Assembly: GCF_027533845.1 (NCBI RefSeq)
Contig: NZ_JAPZVN010000005.1
Span: 62,001-126,000 of the forward strand
Origin: Streptomyces sp. RPT161
GTDB taxonomy: Bacteria; Actinomycetota; Actinomycetes; Streptomycetales; Streptomycetaceae
DNA length: 64,000 nucleotides
Direction of reading: 5' to 3'
Below, piece by piece: positions 1 through 7,811 of the stretch. Within the stretch, counting starts at the first letter, position 1; each line of letters opens with the position of its first letter. The position numbers and the translations under genes were made by a program. The notes under the pieces are model-generated. The model was not told the origin of the DNA and did not search any database. It was given only the letters and a program-made list of their open reading frames with translations.

Positions 1-2
1 TG

Positions 3-572
3 GACGAGGCGGAGTGGGACACCGTGGTGCGGGTGCACCTGAAGGGGCACTTCGCGCCGCTGCGGCACGCCGCCGCGTACTGGCGGCAACAGGCCAAGTC
101 CGGCGCTCCGGTGGCGGCCCGCGTCATCAACACCACCTCGGGCGCGGGTCTGCTGGGCAGCGTCGGGCAGGGCAACTACGCGGCGGCCAAGGCGGGCATC
201 GCCGCCCTCACGGTGGTCGCGGCGGCCGAACTCGGACGCTACGGGGTGACGGTCAACGCCATCGCCCCCGCGGCCCGGACCCGGATGACCGAGCAGGCGA
301 TGCCGGAGCTGGTCGCCCGTCCGGAGAACGGGTTCGACACCTACCACCCGGGCAACGTCTCGCCGCTGGTGGTCTGGCTGGGCAGCGCGGAGTCCGCCGG
401 GGTGACCGGGCGGGTCTTCGAGGTCGAGGGCGGCCGGGTGTCGCTCGCGGACGGCTGGCGGCACGGCCCGGCGGTGGACGTGGGCCGCCGCTGGACACCG
501 CCCGAACTCGGCCCGGCCATCGGCAGGTTGCTGGCCAGCGCGGCACCGCCCGAGCCGGTCTACGGGCAGTGA
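3..572 (+). CDS. Short-chain dehydrogenase, HSD17B4-like (5' end outside window)
   Basis: Partial gene; the open frame enters from the left edge, so the NAD(P)-binding N-terminus is missing. The visible part has the SDR catalytic Ser in NTTSGAG, Tyr (codon 177-179) and Lys (189-191) of YAAAK, and the VNAIAP segment. The string EWDTVVRVHLKGHF and a C-terminal tail of about 45 residues after the core match the SDR at 4764-5669, so the two are paralogues. Family knowledge: HSD17B4/ChsB1-type SDRs oxidise 3-hydroxyacyl-CoAs in beta-oxidation. The stop lies 3 bp before an acyl-CoA dehydrogenase start, implying one operon. The exact substrate is not predictable. Confidence 0.85.
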   Translation, partial: DEAEWDTVVRVHLKGHFAPLRHAAAYWRQQAKSGAPVAARVINTTSGAGLLGSVGQGNYAAAKAGIAALTVVAAAELGRYGVTVNAIAPAARTRMTEQAMPELVARPENGFDTYHPGNVSPLVVWLGSAESAGVTGRVFEVEGGRVSLADGWRHGPAVDVGRRWTPPELGPAIGRLLASAAPPEPVYGQ

Positions 573-575
573 CGC

Positions 576-1730
576 ATGGACCTGACCTACACCGAGGAGG
601 AGGAGGCCTTCCGCGCGCGACTGCGCGCCTGGCTCGCCGCCGTTCTGCCGACGCTCCCGCCCAAACCCGGCCCGGAGGACTGGCCGGGCCGCAGGGCGTA
701 CGACAGTACCTGGCAGCGGATGCTCCACGACGCCGGCTACGCCGGACTGCACTGGCCCGAGGACGCGGGCGGACGCGGCGCCACCCCCACCCAGCACCTG
801 ATCTTCCTGGAGGAGACCGAGCGGGCCGGAGCGCCGTACGTCGGCGCCCACTTCGTCGGACTGCTGCACGCCGGACCGACCATCGCCGCCGAGGGCACCC
901 CGGCGCAGCGCCGCCGCTGGCTGCCGCCGATCCTGCGCGGCGACGACGTGTGGTGCCAGGGCTTCAGCGAACCGGAGGCGGGCTCCGACCTCGCCGCACT
1001 GCGCACCAGAGCGGTCCTGGACGGTGACACGTACGTGGTGACCGGATCGAAGACCTGGACCTCGCACGCAGAAGTCGCCGACTGGTGCGAGCTGTTGGTG
1101 CGCACCGACCCCCGGGCACCCAGGCACCGGGGGATCACCTGGTTGGCGATGCCCATGAGCGCCGACGGCATTAAGGTGCGGCCGCTGCGCACACTCGCTG
1201 GATCGAGGGAGTTCGCCGAGGTGTTCCTGGACGAGGTCCGGGTGCCGGTGGCGAACCGGGTGGGCGAGGAGAACGACGGCTGGCGCGTCACCATGGTCAC
1301 GCTGTCGTTCGAACGCGGCACGGCGTTCGCCGGTGAAGTCATCGCCTGCCAAAGGACGTTGCGTGAGATCGCCGCCATGGCGCGGCGCAACGGCAGCTGG
1401 GACGAGCAGGCCCTGCGGCGGCGCATCGGGCGGCTGGCCGCCGAGTTCTCGGTGCTGTGGCGGCTCATCCAGTGGAACGTCAGCGCGGCGCGGGGCCGTA
1501 CCGGCGTACCGGGCGCCGGGGGCTCGGTCTTCAAGCTGCGCTACTCGCAGGCGCGCCAGGAGCTGTACGACACGGCGGCGGCGGTACTGGGCGCGGACGC
1601 CCTGGACGCCGCACAGGAGTGGACCGCCGACCGTTTGTCCTCGTTGTCGTACACGATCGCCGCCGGCACCTCGCAGATCCAGAAGAACATCGTCGCCGAG
1701 CGGATCCTCGGCCTGCCGAAGGGGCCGTGA
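576..1730 (+). CDS. Acyl-CoA dehydrogenase, FadE family (catalytic-type subunit)
   Basis: 384 residues, full-length for the family. It should introduce an alpha-beta double bond into an acyl-CoA using FAD. Seen: N-terminal helical domain, the FAD/substrate segment CQGFSEPEAGSDLA, the GSKTWTSHA strand, and the terminal block TSQIQKNIVAERILGLPKG. The position that holds the base in medium-chain enzymes is not Glu (AAGTSQIQ); Glu246 in LSFERG could serve instead, as in isovaleryl-CoA and ChsE-type enzymes (inference). It starts with ATG 3 bp after the SDR stop and is followed 4 bp later by a shorter FadE, the arrangement typical of actinobacterial heteromeric steroid acyl-CoA dehydrogenases. Confidence 0.88.
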   Translation: MDLTYTEEEEAFRARLRAWLAAVLPTLPPKPGPEDWPGRRAYDSTWQRMLHDAGYAGLHWPEDAGGRGATPTQHLIFLEETERAGAPYVGAHFVGLLHAGPTIAAEGTPAQRRRWLPPILRGDDVWCQGFSEPEAGSDLAALRTRAVLDGDTYVVTGSKTWTSHAEVADWCELLVRTDPRAPRHRGITWLAMPMSADGIKVRPLRTLAGSREFAEVFLDEVRVPVANRVGEENDGWRVTMVTLSFERGTAFAGEVIACQRTLREIAAMARRNGSWDEQALRRRIGRLAAEFSVLWRLIQWNVSAARGRTGVPGAGGSVFKLRYSQARQELYDTAAAVLGADALDAAQEWTADRLSSLSYTIAAGTSQIQKNIVAERILGLPKGP

Positions 1731-1734
1731 CGTC

Positions 1735-2655
1735 GTGCGCTTCCAACTGACCGACGAGCAGCGCGCTTTGCGCCGCGGTGTACGGGACCTGCTGTCCGGG
1801 CGGTTCGACCGGGACCGGATGCGGGCCTGTCTGCGGGACGCCGCGGTGGATCGGAGGCTGTGGCGGGAACTGGGCGCCGCCGGGGTGTTCGGCCTGCGGC
1901 TGGACGGGATGGGCCTGGCCGAGGCCGCGTTGGTCTTCGAGGAGGCCGGGCGGGCGCTGCTGCCGGGGCCGCTGGTGGCGACGCACCTGGCGGCGGGAGC
2001 GGTGGACGGAGCGGCCGAGGGCGAGACGGTGGTCGCCGGATGCGACGGCACATTGGTCGATCACCAGGCGGACGCGGACGCGGTGCTGTGGCTCGACGAG
2101 GGCGGCGCCCGCGTTCTCGACCCGGCCCAACTGGTCACCGTCGCGCTGCGGTCGGTGGATCCGATGACACCGCTGAACCGGGTCACGGCGCGGACCGCCG
2201 AGGGGCGCGCGGTGCCCGATGCCGCCCGGCTGCGCCAGGAGGCCGTGCTGCTCACCGCCGCCCAACAGTGCGGCAGCGCGGGACGGACGCTGGAGTCGGC
2301 GGTCGAGTACGCGGGTCTCCGGCGCCAGTTCGGGCGGGCGATCGGCACCTTCCAGGCGGTCAAGCACCTGTGCGCGGACATGCTGGTGCGGGTGGAGATG
2401 GCCCGTACCGCCGTCTACGCGGCGGCCGTCACCGGTGATCCGGTGGAGACCGCCGCCGCCAAGCTGCTCGCCGACGAGGCCGCTGTCCGCAACTCCCGCG
2501 ACTGCCTTCAGATCTTCGGCGGGATGGGCTTCACCTGGGAGGCCGATGTGCATCTCCACATGAAACGCGCGTGGTTGTTGTCAACCCGGTTCGCTCGGGA
2601 GGGGGAGATCCAGGACGCCCTGGCGCGTTCCCTTTCCGCTCCCGGGATCTGGTAA
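1735..2655 (+). CDS. Acyl-CoA dehydrogenase, short partner subunit
   Basis: 306 residues from GTG at 1735, chosen because the family N-terminus FQLTDEQRALRRGVRDLL begins there and the upstream gene stops at 1730; a longer frame upstream only overlaps that gene. It is shorter and more diverged than the neighbouring FadE and ends with the conserved ESxxYxGxRxQFGRxIGxFQAVKH-like block and IFGGMGFTWE. Such short FadEs pair with a catalytic FadE in alpha2-beta2 steroid acyl-CoA dehydrogenases (established for ChsE1-ChsE2 and relatives); that it pairs with 576-1730 is inferred from adjacency. It is the last gene of this operon in view. Confidence 0.85.
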   Translation: MRFQLTDEQRALRRGVRDLLSGRFDRDRMRACLRDAAVDRRLWRELGAAGVFGLRLDGMGLAEAALVFEEAGRALLPGPLVATHLAAGAVDGAAEGETVVAGCDGTLVDHQADADAVLWLDEGGARVLDPAQLVTVALRSVDPMTPLNRVTARTAEGRAVPDAARLRQEAVLLTAAQQCGSAGRTLESAVEYAGLRRQFGRAIGTFQAVKHLCADMLVRVEMARTAVYAAAVTGDPVETAAAKLLADEAAVRNSRDCLQIFGGMGFTWEADVHLHMKRAWLLSTRFAREGEIQDALARSLSAPGIW

Positions 2656-3142
2656 TGGTGACCGGGCGGGTGCACGGCGTCGCCGCTGGTCGCCAACGGT
2701 TGCGGAATGGTGCGATATGCCCGGAATAAGGAGTCACAGAGCGTCGATATCGGGTTGTGTCCGAGGTGTAACTCGTAACGGCGTGGAGTCGGCGCCCCGC
2801 TCGGGTACCCTCCATCGGGTGCGAGTGGTTCAGGGGCGCAACAATCGCGACGGTCGTCATGGCGGAGTCCAAGCGGCAACCGGCGCGGCGCTCCACGATG
2901 CTCGCGGACGGGGAGAACTCGCCCGTCGGCGCTGGACACGCACGGTGTCGCGCCCATCCACTACCCGTAACGAGCGCGGCCGCGGGGCAGTATGCAGCAT
3001 GTGTACCGCGTTCCGTTGGAATATGACCGAAGCGCTTGTTGCGGTGACTGTACGTCAATCATGCTGTCCTTCGTCGGCGTCACGGTCGGTGACGGTACGG
3101 AGGCGCGAGGCGATGTGTCCGCCGGTTCGGATGGTGTGAGCG
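2656..3142. other. 487-bp gene-free stretch
   Basis: No convincing gene; open frames on the minus strand here run on from antisense of the dehydrogenase and have no family features. It is less GC-rich than its flanks and must hold the promoter of the ATP-binding protein gene. Two short symmetries are visible: TGACTGTACGTCA at 3045-3057, a 13-bp relative of the cluster operator lacking its outer C/G, and GTCACGGTCGGTGAC at 3079-3093. Neither can be assigned. No clear terminator for the upstream operon was found. Confidence 0.5.
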
Positions 3143-3796
3143 GTGCAGGTGCTTCAGGTGCAGTTGGAGGTCTTTCCTGACCCGGCCGAGGTGGGCCGGG
3201 CCCGTAGATGGGCCCGCTCCCGGCTGCAGCGGTCGGGCATAGGGGCGGACGAGCCGCTGGCCGAGACACTGCTCCTGCTCATCTCCGAGCTGGTCACCAA
3301 CGCGGTGGTGCACACCGGCTGTCCGGCCGTGCTGCGGATGCTCTTCCCGGAGGTCGAGGCCTGCGACACGGGCGCCAACGGGACGGTGCGCGTGGAGGTC
3401 GCCGACGCCAGCGCCAAGCCTCCGGCGCCACGGCACGCCCAGGGTGACGAGACCGGCGGCCGGGGCCTGGAGCTGGTGGACGGCCTCGCCGACCGCTGGG
3501 GCTGGGAGCGGGAGGGCGCCGGCAAGCACATCTGGTGCGAGGTGGACCGCGGCGAGACGGCCCCGGAGGCTTCCTCCGCCCGGTACCTGTGCGACGAGCG
3601 GCCCATGGCGGCCTACGGCGACACCATCGGGTACCGGGACGACGACCGCGCCGCCGCGGGAACCGTCTCGGGGTCGGCCACCGCTCCCAGGCGCTCGGGC
3701 GCCGCCAGAACGGGCTACTTGATCGCCACCGGTGCGACCGGACTGCCCACCCCGCCGACGAACGGCTCGGGTGTCGCGCTCAGCAGGAACGCGTAG
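3143..3796 (+). CDS. ATP-binding protein, RsbW-like histidine-kinase-type ATPase
   Basis: 217 residues from GTG. It has the GHKL fold motifs of the anti-sigma-factor type HATPase_c_2 family common in Streptomyces: N-box LLISELVTNAVVHT, G1 segment VEVADAS and G2 segment GGRGLELVDGLADRWGW. No sensor, histidine phosphoacceptor or membrane segment is present, so it is a stand-alone cytoplasmic ATPase domain, probably a regulatory protein acting on a partner by binding or phosphorylation. The last 60 residues are a low-complexity tail. Its 3' end overlaps the convergent cyclase gene by 82 bp. Its partner is unknown, and nothing ties it to the catabolic genes except position. Confidence 0.8.
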   Translation: MQVLQVQLEVFPDPAEVGRARRWARSRLQRSGIGADEPLAETLLLLISELVTNAVVHTGCPAVLRMLFPEVEACDTGANGTVRVEVADASAKPPAPRHAQGDETGGRGLELVDGLADRWGWEREGAGKHIWCEVDRGETAPEASSARYLCDERPMAAYGDTIGYRDDDRAAAGTVSGSATAPRRSGAARTGYLIATGATGLPTPPTNGSGVALSRNA

Positions 3797-4641
3797 CGGC
3801 CGTCCTCGGCGCAGGCCGCGGACAGTTCCTCCAGATTCCAGTTCTGCCCCTGTGGCATGCCCATCTCCACCAGATGGAGCGCGTGCACCGGCAGCCACAG
3901 GCCGTCGATCTCGGGCGGGAAGACCTCGAAGGTCAGCGTGTCATCGGCGACCGCCGCCACGTCGCGGGCGTGGAACCACTCGGGGGCGCGGACCGACAGC
4001 CCGGGCGACGGGTACGCGTAGCCCTGCCGGTCGCCGCCCAGATACCGCCGGATCTGCCCGGTGCGTACGACAACGATGTCGCCACAGTGGACCCTCGTAC
4101 CTGCCATTTCCTCGGCGGCGTCCAGGTCTTCGGGCGTCACGGCATGGCCCTCGGCAAGCCGTTCGACGCCGTGTGCGCGGGCGACGTCCAGCAGGACACC
4201 GCGGGAGACCAGGCTGGTGATCTTCTCGGTTCCGCCGAACTCGGCGCCCTGGTGCGCGGTGACGGTGCTCGCGGGGCGGCCATTGTAGAGGCGGCCGGAG
4301 TGCGAGACGTGCCCGAAGCCGTCCCAGTGCGTGGCCGCCTGCAGTCCCATAGTGACCACGTCGTCGCTGGTGGCAACCGTGTCTGGGCCGAACAGCTGCC
4401 AGTTGACGGAGGTCATCGTGTGCAGCGGGTTCACCCGGCCCGGGATCGCGCCGGTCTGCACCCCGTCCTGCCTCAGGGGCAGTGCGAGCGGGACGCGGCG
4501 CCCGCTTCGGACGGTGCGGACCGCTTCGCGCACCACCTCGTCGGTGATCAGGTTGAGCGTGCCGATCTCGTCGGCGGGGCCCCAACGCCCCCAGTTGTTC
4601 ACGCGTTTGGCGATGTCATGGAACTGCTTGGGCATCGGCAT
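3715..4641 (-). CDS. Cyclase/kynurenine-formamidase-fold family hydrolase (PF04199)
   Basis: 308 residues from ATG at 4641, chosen because AGGAGG lies 5 bp upstream; a start at 4701 would add 20 low-complexity residues and has no ribosome site. The sequence matches the metal-dependent 'cyclase' family that includes kynurenine formamidase and isatin hydrolase: NNWGRWGPADEIGTLN near the start, THWDGFGHV (metal-ligand region), and a C-terminal EIDGLWLPVHALHL block. The reaction is likely hydrolysis of a C-N or C-O bond in a ring or ester; the substrate is unknown. It is divergent from the SDR-fadE30-ipdF operon, and the operator at 4717 lies between, so it is probably co-regulated with steroid-ring catabolism. 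Confidence 0.82.
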   Translation of the reverse strand: MPMPKQFHDIAKRVNNWGRWGPADEIGTLNLITDEVVREAVRTVRSGRRVPLALPLRQDGVQTGAIPGRVNPLHTMTSVNWQLFGPDTVATSDDVVTMGLQAATHWDGFGHVSHSGRLYNGRPASTVTAHQGAEFGGTEKITSLVSRGVLLDVARAHGVERLAEGHAVTPEDLDAAEEMAGTRVHCGDIVVVRTGQIRRYLGGDRQGYAYPSPGLSVRAPEWFHARDVAAVADDTLTFEVFPPEIDGLWLPVHALHLVEMGMPQGQNWNLEELSAACAEDGRYAFLLSATPEPFVGGVGSPVAPVAIK

Positions 4642-4716
4642 CCGGGCCTCCTGCGAGGGCTGCGGGGCTTCCGGGGACGCGGGGCTTGCGCGATGGGTCA
4701 CCGGTGTTCCTAGAAT

Positions 4717-4731
4717 CTAACGCACCGTCAG
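4717..4731. promoter_or_regulatory. Cluster operator, site 1
   Basis: CTAACGCACCGTCAG, one mismatch from the cluster palindrome (A for G at position 3). It lies between the cyclase gene (starts 4641, leftward) and the SDR-fadE30-ipdF-ALDH-ADH operon (starts 4764, rightward), 33 bp before the latter start codon. It is well placed to control both directions. Confidence 0.75.
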
Positions 4732-4763
4732 AAACTGGGGAAGTTCCGTGGGAAGGTTCGGCC

Positions 4764-5669
4764 GTGGGCGACTTCTTGACCGGCAAGGTCATCGCGATAA
4801 CCGGCGCGGGGCGGGGGATCGGGCGGGCCGTCGCGCTCGCCTGCGCCGCCGAGGGCGCCAAGGTCGTGGTCAACGACCACGGCGTCTCCGTCGAGGGCGG
4901 CGAACCGACCAGCGAGGTGGCGGCGGCCGTGGTCAAGGAGATCGAGGCGGCGGGCGGCGACGCCGTCGCCGTGGCCGACGACGTGGCGACCATGTCCGGC
5001 GGCGCCCGGGTCGTCGCCACGGCCGTCGAGGCGTACGGGCGGATCGACGGGGCGGTGTGCGTCGCCGGAATCCTGCGCGAGCGCATGCTGTTCAACATGA
5101 CCGAGCAGGAGTGGGACCCGGTCGTCGCCACCCATCTCAAGGGCACCTTCACCGTCTTCCGCGCCGCCTCCGCCGTGATGCGCCAGCAGCGCTCCGGCAC
5201 CCTGGTCGGCTTCACCAGCGGCAACCACCAGGGCAGCGCCGCCCAGGCCAACTACTCAGCCGCCAAAGGCGGCGTCATCTCCCTCGTCCGCAGCGCCGCG
5301 CTCGGCCTGCACAAGTACGGCGTGACCGCCAACTGCGTCGCACCGATCGCCCGCACCCGGATGTCCGCCAACGTCCCCATGGAACTCAAGGAGATGGGCG
5401 AACCCGAGGATGTCGCGCCGTTCGTGGTCTACCTCCTCAGCGACCGCGCCCGTGAGATCACCGGTCAGGTGTACACCGTCGCCGGCCCGAAGATCGCGGT
5501 CTGGGCCCAGCCCCGCGAACTACGCGCCGCCTACGCTGAGGGCACCTGGACACCGCAGCGCATCGCGGACCTCCTGCCCGGCACCGTAGGCACCGACCCG
5601 ATGCCGCTGCTCGCCCAACTCGAGGCCATGCGACAGGCCGCCGCCACCGGCGACTGCCCCAACGCTTAG
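4764..5669 (+). CDS. Short-chain dehydrogenase, HSD17B4/ChsB1-like
   Basis: 301 residues from GTG at 4764, with GGAAGG 7 bp upstream; an in-frame start at 4686 would run through the operator. Rossmann motif ITGAGRGIGRAV is near residue 12, VNDHGVSVEGGEPTS resembles the NAD-binding insert of HSD17B4 enzymes, and the catalytic pair is Tyr164/Lys168 (YSAAK). A C-terminal extension of about 50 residues, absent from simple SDRs, is shared with the partial gene at 3-572. Likely 3-hydroxyacyl-CoA dehydrogenase (or hydroxysteroid dehydrogenase) using NAD+. First gene of the operon with fadE30 and ipdF; the operator at 4717 lies just upstream. Confidence 0.85.
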   Translation: MGDFLTGKVIAITGAGRGIGRAVALACAAEGAKVVVNDHGVSVEGGEPTSEVAAAVVKEIEAAGGDAVAVADDVATMSGGARVVATAVEAYGRIDGAVCVAGILRERMLFNMTEQEWDPVVATHLKGTFTVFRAASAVMRQQRSGTLVGFTSGNHQGSAAQANYSAAKGGVISLVRSAALGLHKYGVTANCVAPIARTRMSANVPMELKEMGEPEDVAPFVVYLLSDRAREITGQVYTVAGPKIAVWAQPRELRAAYAEGTWTPQRIADLLPGTVGTDPMPLLAQLEAMRQAAATGDCPNA

Positions 5670-5677
5670 GAACCGTC

Positions 5678-6901
5678 ATGGACTTCACCTTCGGTCCGCG
5701 CGCCGAGGCGTTCCGCACCGAGGCACGGGCCTGGCTCGCCGAGCATCTGACGCCCACCACGACCAACGGCCGGGCGTGGGAACGCGAGTTGGGCGCGCAC
5801 GGCTGGATCGGCCTGGGCTGGCAAACCCCGGACGGCGAGCGCGCACCGCTCGACGGCGCACGCGGACCGTACGGGAACCGGCACGGCTCGCTGGTCGAAC
5901 AGGTCGTCTGGGGCGAGGAGTACGCCCGCGCCGCCGCACCGTCCCGCTGCGGCCACATCGGCGAGAACCTGCTCGCCCCCACCCTGCTCGCCCACGGCAC
6001 CGCCGCCCAACGCGACCGATTCCTGCCGCCCATCGCCCGTGGCGAGGAACTGTGGTGCCAGGGCTACAGCGAACCGGGCGCCGGATCCGACCTCGCGGGC
6101 GTGCGCACCGCGGCCGTCCGGGACACCGGCGCAGCCGACTACCGCGTCACCGGCCAGAAGATCTGGACGTCACTGGCGCTCGATGCGGACTGGTGCTTCG
6201 TCCTGGCCCGCACCGAGCCCGGCTCCACGCGGCACCGCGGACTGTCCTTCCTGCTGGTGCCCATGGACCAGCCCGGCCGCGTCGAGGTCCGGCCCATCCG
6301 CCAGATGTCCGGCGAGAGCGACTTCAACGAGGTGTTCTTCGACGGCGCGTACGCGTCCGTGGACCACCGAGTCGGTGCCGAAGGCGATGGCTGGCGCATC
6401 GCCATGGCCCTCCTCGGCTTCGAACGCGGCGTCTCCACCCTCGTGCAGCAGATCGGCTTCGCCCGGGAGTTGGACGACATCATGGCGCTCGCCGTCGACA
6501 ACGGCGCCGTCGACGACCCGGTGTTGCGCGACCGCCTGATCCGGCAGTGGGCCGACCTGCGCATCATGCGCTGGAACGCGCTGCGCACCCTCGGCACCAC
6601 GGATCCGGCGGCCCCGAGCATGTCCAAACTCCTGTGGGGCCGCTGGCACCAGCGCCTCGGTGAACTGGCGATGGCGGTACGAGGCGCCCCCGCCTCGGCG
6701 GGCCCCGTCCTCCGGCCCGCATCGTCATCTTCGGTCGCCGAATCCGACGACCCGAACGCTGACCTTCCATATCAACTCGACTCCCTCCAGCGGATGTTCC
6801 TGTTCAGCCGCGCCGACACCATCTACGGCGGCTCCGACGAGATCCAGCGGACGATCATCGCCGAGCGCGTCCTCGGGCTCCCGAAGGAACCCCGCCCATG
6901 A
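5678..6901 (+). CDS. fadE30: HIP-CoA pathway acyl-CoA dehydrogenase FadE30
   Basis: 407 residues. It matches mycobacterial FadE30 along its length: ELWCQGYSEPGAGSDLA, GQKIWTSLA, SDFNEVFFD, FERGVSTLVQQ, and the end FLFSRADTIYGGSDEIQ. FadE30 dehydrogenates the propionyl side chain of the CoA thioester of the C/D-ring intermediate HIP. Glu249 in FERG is the likely base (inference). Oddity: residues about 333-365 carry a Ser/Ala/Asp-rich insertion I do not recall in other FadE30s. Start ATG follows AGGAA; the end overlaps ipdF by ATGA, and fadE30-ipdF adjacency is as in Mycobacterium tuberculosis. Confidence 0.88.
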   Translation: MDFTFGPRAEAFRTEARAWLAEHLTPTTTNGRAWERELGAHGWIGLGWQTPDGERAPLDGARGPYGNRHGSLVEQVVWGEEYARAAAPSRCGHIGENLLAPTLLAHGTAAQRDRFLPPIARGEELWCQGYSEPGAGSDLAGVRTAAVRDTGAADYRVTGQKIWTSLALDADWCFVLARTEPGSTRHRGLSFLLVPMDQPGRVEVRPIRQMSGESDFNEVFFDGAYASVDHRVGAEGDGWRIAMALLGFERGVSTLVQQIGFARELDDIMALAVDNGAVDDPVLRDRLIRQWADLRIMRWNALRTLGTTDPAAPSMSKLLWGRWHQRLGELAMAVRGAPASAGPVLRPASSSSVAESDDPNADLPYQLDSLQRMFLFSRADTIYGGSDEIQRTIIAERVLGLPKEPRP

Positions 6902-7746
6902 CCGCCGAGTCCACCCCCGGGCGGCCCGTCGATTCCGGCGTCACCACCAGCGGTGGCGCGGGTGGTCAGACGCGGCCACCGGCGTACGAGCCACCCCATG
7001 GACTCCTTGCGGGACGTACCGTCCTGATAACGGCCGCCGCGGGCACCGGAATCGGCTTCGCCACCGCCGAACGATGCGCCGCGGAAGGCGCCACCGTGGC
7101 CATCAGCGACCGCCACGAGCGCCGCCTGGCCGCGTCCGCCGAGCAACTCGCCGACATCATGGGCAGCAGGCCCCTCGCAGTGCCCTGCGATGTGACCGTC
7201 GAGGCCGACGTACGGCGGCTGTTCGCGACCGCCAGTGCCGAACTCGGCTGTATCGACGTACTGGTCAACAACGCGGGCCTGGGCGGTACCGCCGAACTCG
7301 TCGACATGACCGACGAGCAGTGGTGCCAGGTCCTCGACACCACACTGGGCGGCACCTTCCGCTGCACCCGCGCCGCCCTACGGCACATGTGTCCCCGGGG
7401 CACCGGCGTGATCGTCAACAACGCCTCCGTACTGGGCTGGCGCGCCCAGGCCGGACAGGCCCACTACGCCGCGGCCAAGGCCGGTGTCATGGCGCTGACC
7501 CGATGCGCGGCCATCGAGGCCGCCCCGCACGGTGTGCGGGTCAACGCCGTCGCCCCCTCTCTCGCCATGCACCCCAACCTGGCCAAGGTCACCAGTGACG
7601 CACTGCTCGGCGAACTAACCTCCCGCGAAGCCTTCGGCCGTGCCGCCGCACCCTGGGAGGTCGCCAACGTGATCGTCTTCCTTGCCAGCGGCTACAGCTC
7701 CTATCTGACCGGTGAGGTCATATCGGTCTCCTCTCAACACCCCTGA
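6898..7746 (+). CDS. ipdF: Steroid C/D-ring SDR, IpdF
   Basis: 282 residues, ATGA overlap with fadE30. Strong match to mycobacterial IpdF: unusual Rossmann motif TAAAGTGIGFATAERCA (Ala where most SDRs have Gly), SDRHERRLA, VNNASVLGWRAQ, Tyr190/Lys194 (YAAAK), RAAAPWEVANVIVFLAS and the C-terminus GEVISVSSQHP. IpdF oxidises the 5-hydroxy group of 5-OH-HIP-CoA to the ketone so both forms of the C/D-ring intermediate enter one path. The first 35 residues are low-complexity and could be an overlong start, but no internal ATG/GTG with a ribosome site is obvious. Confidence 0.88.
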   Translation: MTAESTPGRPVDSGVTTSGGAGGQTRPPAYEPPHGLLAGRTVLITAAAGTGIGFATAERCAAEGATVAISDRHERRLAASAEQLADIMGSRPLAVPCDVTVEADVRRLFATASAELGCIDVLVNNAGLGGTAELVDMTDEQWCQVLDTTLGGTFRCTRAALRHMCPRGTGVIVNNASVLGWRAQAGQAHYAAAKAGVMALTRCAAIEAAPHGVRVNAVAPSLAMHPNLAKVTSDALLGELTSREAFGRAAAPWEVANVIVFLASGYSSYLTGEVISVSSQHP

Positions 7747-7811
7747 TACCGCGGCCGCTTGCATGACCAGCGGGTGACCGGACCAACGAGCCCAGCGAAG
7801 GGCACTGACGA

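Noticed and set aside
2531-3058. 175-codon minus-strand frame upstream of the ATP-binding protein gene
   Set aside because: It overlaps the end of the FadE gene, lacks a ribosome site and shows no family features.
4686-4763. Longer starts for the SDR at 4764, running upstream of 4764
   Set aside because: They would translate through the operator and promoter; GTG 4764 has a good ribosome site.
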